DNA of 64,000 bases from Acidobacteriaceae bacterium (GTDB lineage: Bacteria > Acidobacteriota > Terriglobia > Terriglobales > Acidobacteriaceae): positions 1 through 64,000 of the forward strand of contig PLSM01000096.1 in assembly GCA_003165075.1 (NCBI GenBank), written 5' to 3'. The notes beneath the pieces are model-generated. The model had not been told where the DNA came from. It ran no database searches and worked only from the letters and a program-made list of their open reading frames with translations. The position numbers and the translations under genes are program-made. This document shows positions 62,789 to 64,000 of this stretch, piece by piece. Within the stretch, counting starts at the first letter, position 1, and every line of letters starts with the position of its first letter.

Positions 62789-63889
62789 GTGAACGCACTA
62801 CACTTGAGCGATATGCGAGGAAAGCCGGACGAAGACGCTAGCATGGGCCAGCCAAAGGGGCATGTGCGACCGCTTCTCTGGTCGAGCGGGTGCCTGGTAC
62901 TGCCAGTTCTGGGACTCGCGTATTGGATCGGCCAGTCACATCCGCTCGCCGGTGTTCTGCTTTCAGGCCTTGCCGTCCTGCTCGCGCCTGTTCCCTCGCT
63001 GTTATTCATTCACCGACAGCGAAGCCGAATGGTTGCCGACATGGAGAAAGCCGAGGAAGTCGCAGCTCAGTTAAGACTGCAACTGGAGACGGTACGGTAC
63101 CGCACATCCCGTTTGCGCGAGGAATTGCAGGCCGCCGATCGGCAAGCGCGCCTTTCCCATCAACTCACACTCTTGGGCCAGTTCACAGCCGGATTCATGC
63201 ACGAGTTCAACAACCCGCTGGCGATCGTAACCGGACGGATTGAAGTGTTGCTCGAGGAGCGTAAAGGGGATGCTGCCCTTCGTGCCGATTTGGAGCAGAT
63301 GCTCAAAGAGACTCGCTACATGAGCAGCATTGCCAGTACCCTGTTGCAGGCGCTGCGACGGGAGCGCGGCGGTGAGGTCTTTGAGGCCTCAGCACCGCAA
63401 AAGGCTTTGGAGGATGCGCTTTCCGCGGTGCGGCCCTCTGCGGAGAGGCAAGGGATCCGGGTGGAGGAGCAGATCTTCGAGGTGCCGCGTGTTGACGTGC
63501 CTGAGCATGTTGTTGGCGAAGTGGTCCGTGGTTTGTTAAACAACGCGTTAGAGGCGCTCAAGGGGCGCGAAGAGGCCGTCGTTTGGGTGCGCCTGGGCCC
63601 GTACCGCACCGCAGGCGCCAAAGTCGTGGTCCGGGTCGAAGACAATGGGCCCGGGGTGCCGGAGAGTATTCGCAGGCACCTCTTCGAACCATTCGTTGCC
63701 CAAAGCAGCGGGCGGGAGCGGCTGGGACTGGGTTTGTTTTTGGCAGCCAGCCTGCTGGATATATATGATGGCGGCATCCGATACGAGACACGGGAGGGCG
63801 GGGGTGCCAGTTTTGTAATCGAGCTGCCCCCGGCACGATTTACTCGCGGCCAGCCTTATCACTGGTTCGCCGGAGGAGCGTCTGAGTGA
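62789..63889 (+). CDS. Sensor histidine kinase
   Basis: 366 residues. Two membrane helices (about 30-48 and 53-74) enclose almost no periplasmic domain, so the signal is likely sensed in the membrane or cytoplasm. A coiled linker follows (AEEVAAQLRLQLETVRYRTS). The H-box is FMHEFNNPLAIVTGR with H138; the N-box is VRGLLNNALEAL; the G1 box is VEDNGPGVPE; and the G2 box is GLGLGLFLA-like. The start is GTG 62789; ATG 62813 is also possible. It overlaps the response regulator by 4 bp. It may control the region 4 cluster. Confidence 0.88.
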   Translation: MNALHLSDMRGKPDEDASMGQPKGHVRPLLWSSGCLVLPVLGLAYWIGQSHPLAGVLLSGLAVLLAPVPSLLFIHRQRSRMVADMEKAEEVAAQLRLQLETVRYRTSRLREELQAADRQARLSHQLTLLGQFTAGFMHEFNNPLAIVTGRIEVLLEERKGDAALRADLEQMLKETRYMSSIASTLLQALRRERGGEVFEASAPQKALEDALSAVRPSAERQGIRVEEQIFEVPRVDVPEHVVGEVVRGLLNNALEALKGREEAVVWVRLGPYRTAGAKVVVRVEDNGPGVPESIRRHLFEPFVAQSSGRERLGLGLFLAASLLDIYDGGIRYETREGGGASFVIELPPARFTRGQPYHWFAGGASE

Positions 63890-64000
63890 GCCGCGTTCTG
63901 GTCATTGACGATGAAGGCGCGCTGGGAGAGAACATTCAACGCATGCTGCGCCTTCCCGGCGTCTACGTTTCGTCGTTCGTCGACCCGGCAAAGGGGCTTG
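63886..64000 (+). CDS. Response regulator, start only
   Basis: The GTG at 63886 overlaps the kinase stop (GTGA). The 38 visible residues begin SRVLVIDDEGALGENIQRML, with the acidic DDE of a receiver domain. The phosphorylation site and output domain lie beyond the window. Confidence 0.85.
   Translation, partial: MSRVLVIDDEGALGENIQRMLRLPGVYVSSFVDPAKGL

Overview
The window looks like a chromosomal segment of an Acidobacteriota member, probably class Terriglobia. The evidence is two very large TonB-dependent receptors that begin with a carboxypeptidase-regulatory-like domain (Oar type), several CRTAC1 (FG-GAP plus ASPIC/UnbV) proteins, many plant-polysaccharide hydrolases and moderately high GC. 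This is inference from gene families; no rRNA gene is present to confirm it. No CRISPR array or complete tRNA gene was seen.

Region 1 (1 to about 15,112) is the end of a mobile element. On the minus strand it has a MobF relaxase-helicase running off the left edge and a three-gene set resembling IncP traK-traL-traM (HTH protein, ParA-like ATPase, membrane coiled-coil protein). Between them lies cargo, mostly unrecognised: zinc-ribbon proteins, a membrane-anchored Mu gpF-like protein, an HNH-like protein, a DUF3800 protein and an archaeal-type ATPase. The region closes with a 45-nt 3' piece of a tRNA(CAU) gene.

Region 2 (15,113 to 34,505) ends in a second, nearly identical tRNA(CAU) 3' piece, so it looks like a second island in tandem. 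It starts with small membrane proteins and a shortened excisionase-like gene. Next is a chitin/GlcNAc cassette (TonB receptor, GH18 chitinase, NagX-like acyltransferase) enclosed by two 692-bp inverted repeats. Then come ilvD, a zinc-ribbon/HEAT protein, a dynamin-like GTPase, and a DUF190 plus cation/proton antiporter pair with a structured RNA leader that may be a riboswitch.

Region 3 (34,506 to 55,150) begins with a dead IS21 istB and holds a galactoside-hemicellulose locus: two GH36 and one GH27 alpha-galactosidases, an Oar-like TonB receptor, a TPR-CRTAC1-TPR operon, another CRTAC1 protein and a CE15-like esterase. LacI-type operator-like palindromes lie upstream of the receptor and of the GH27 gene. 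An IS200-like element closes the region.

Region 4 (55,485 to the right edge) is the most novel part. It is a tight plus-strand cluster encoding a prenyl diphosphate synthase-like protein, a MacB/FtsX-type permease with its ATPase, a divergent cbb3 oxidase subunit I (CcoN) homolog, a small membrane protein, a fusion of an MFS-like 12-helix domain to a CcoO-type and a second cytochrome c domain, a YceI polyisoprenoid-binding protein, and a histidine kinase with its response regulator. Overlapping starts and stops suggest an operon. The combination of isoprenoid synthesis, isoprenoid binding, export and haem electron transfer does not match a pathway I recognise.
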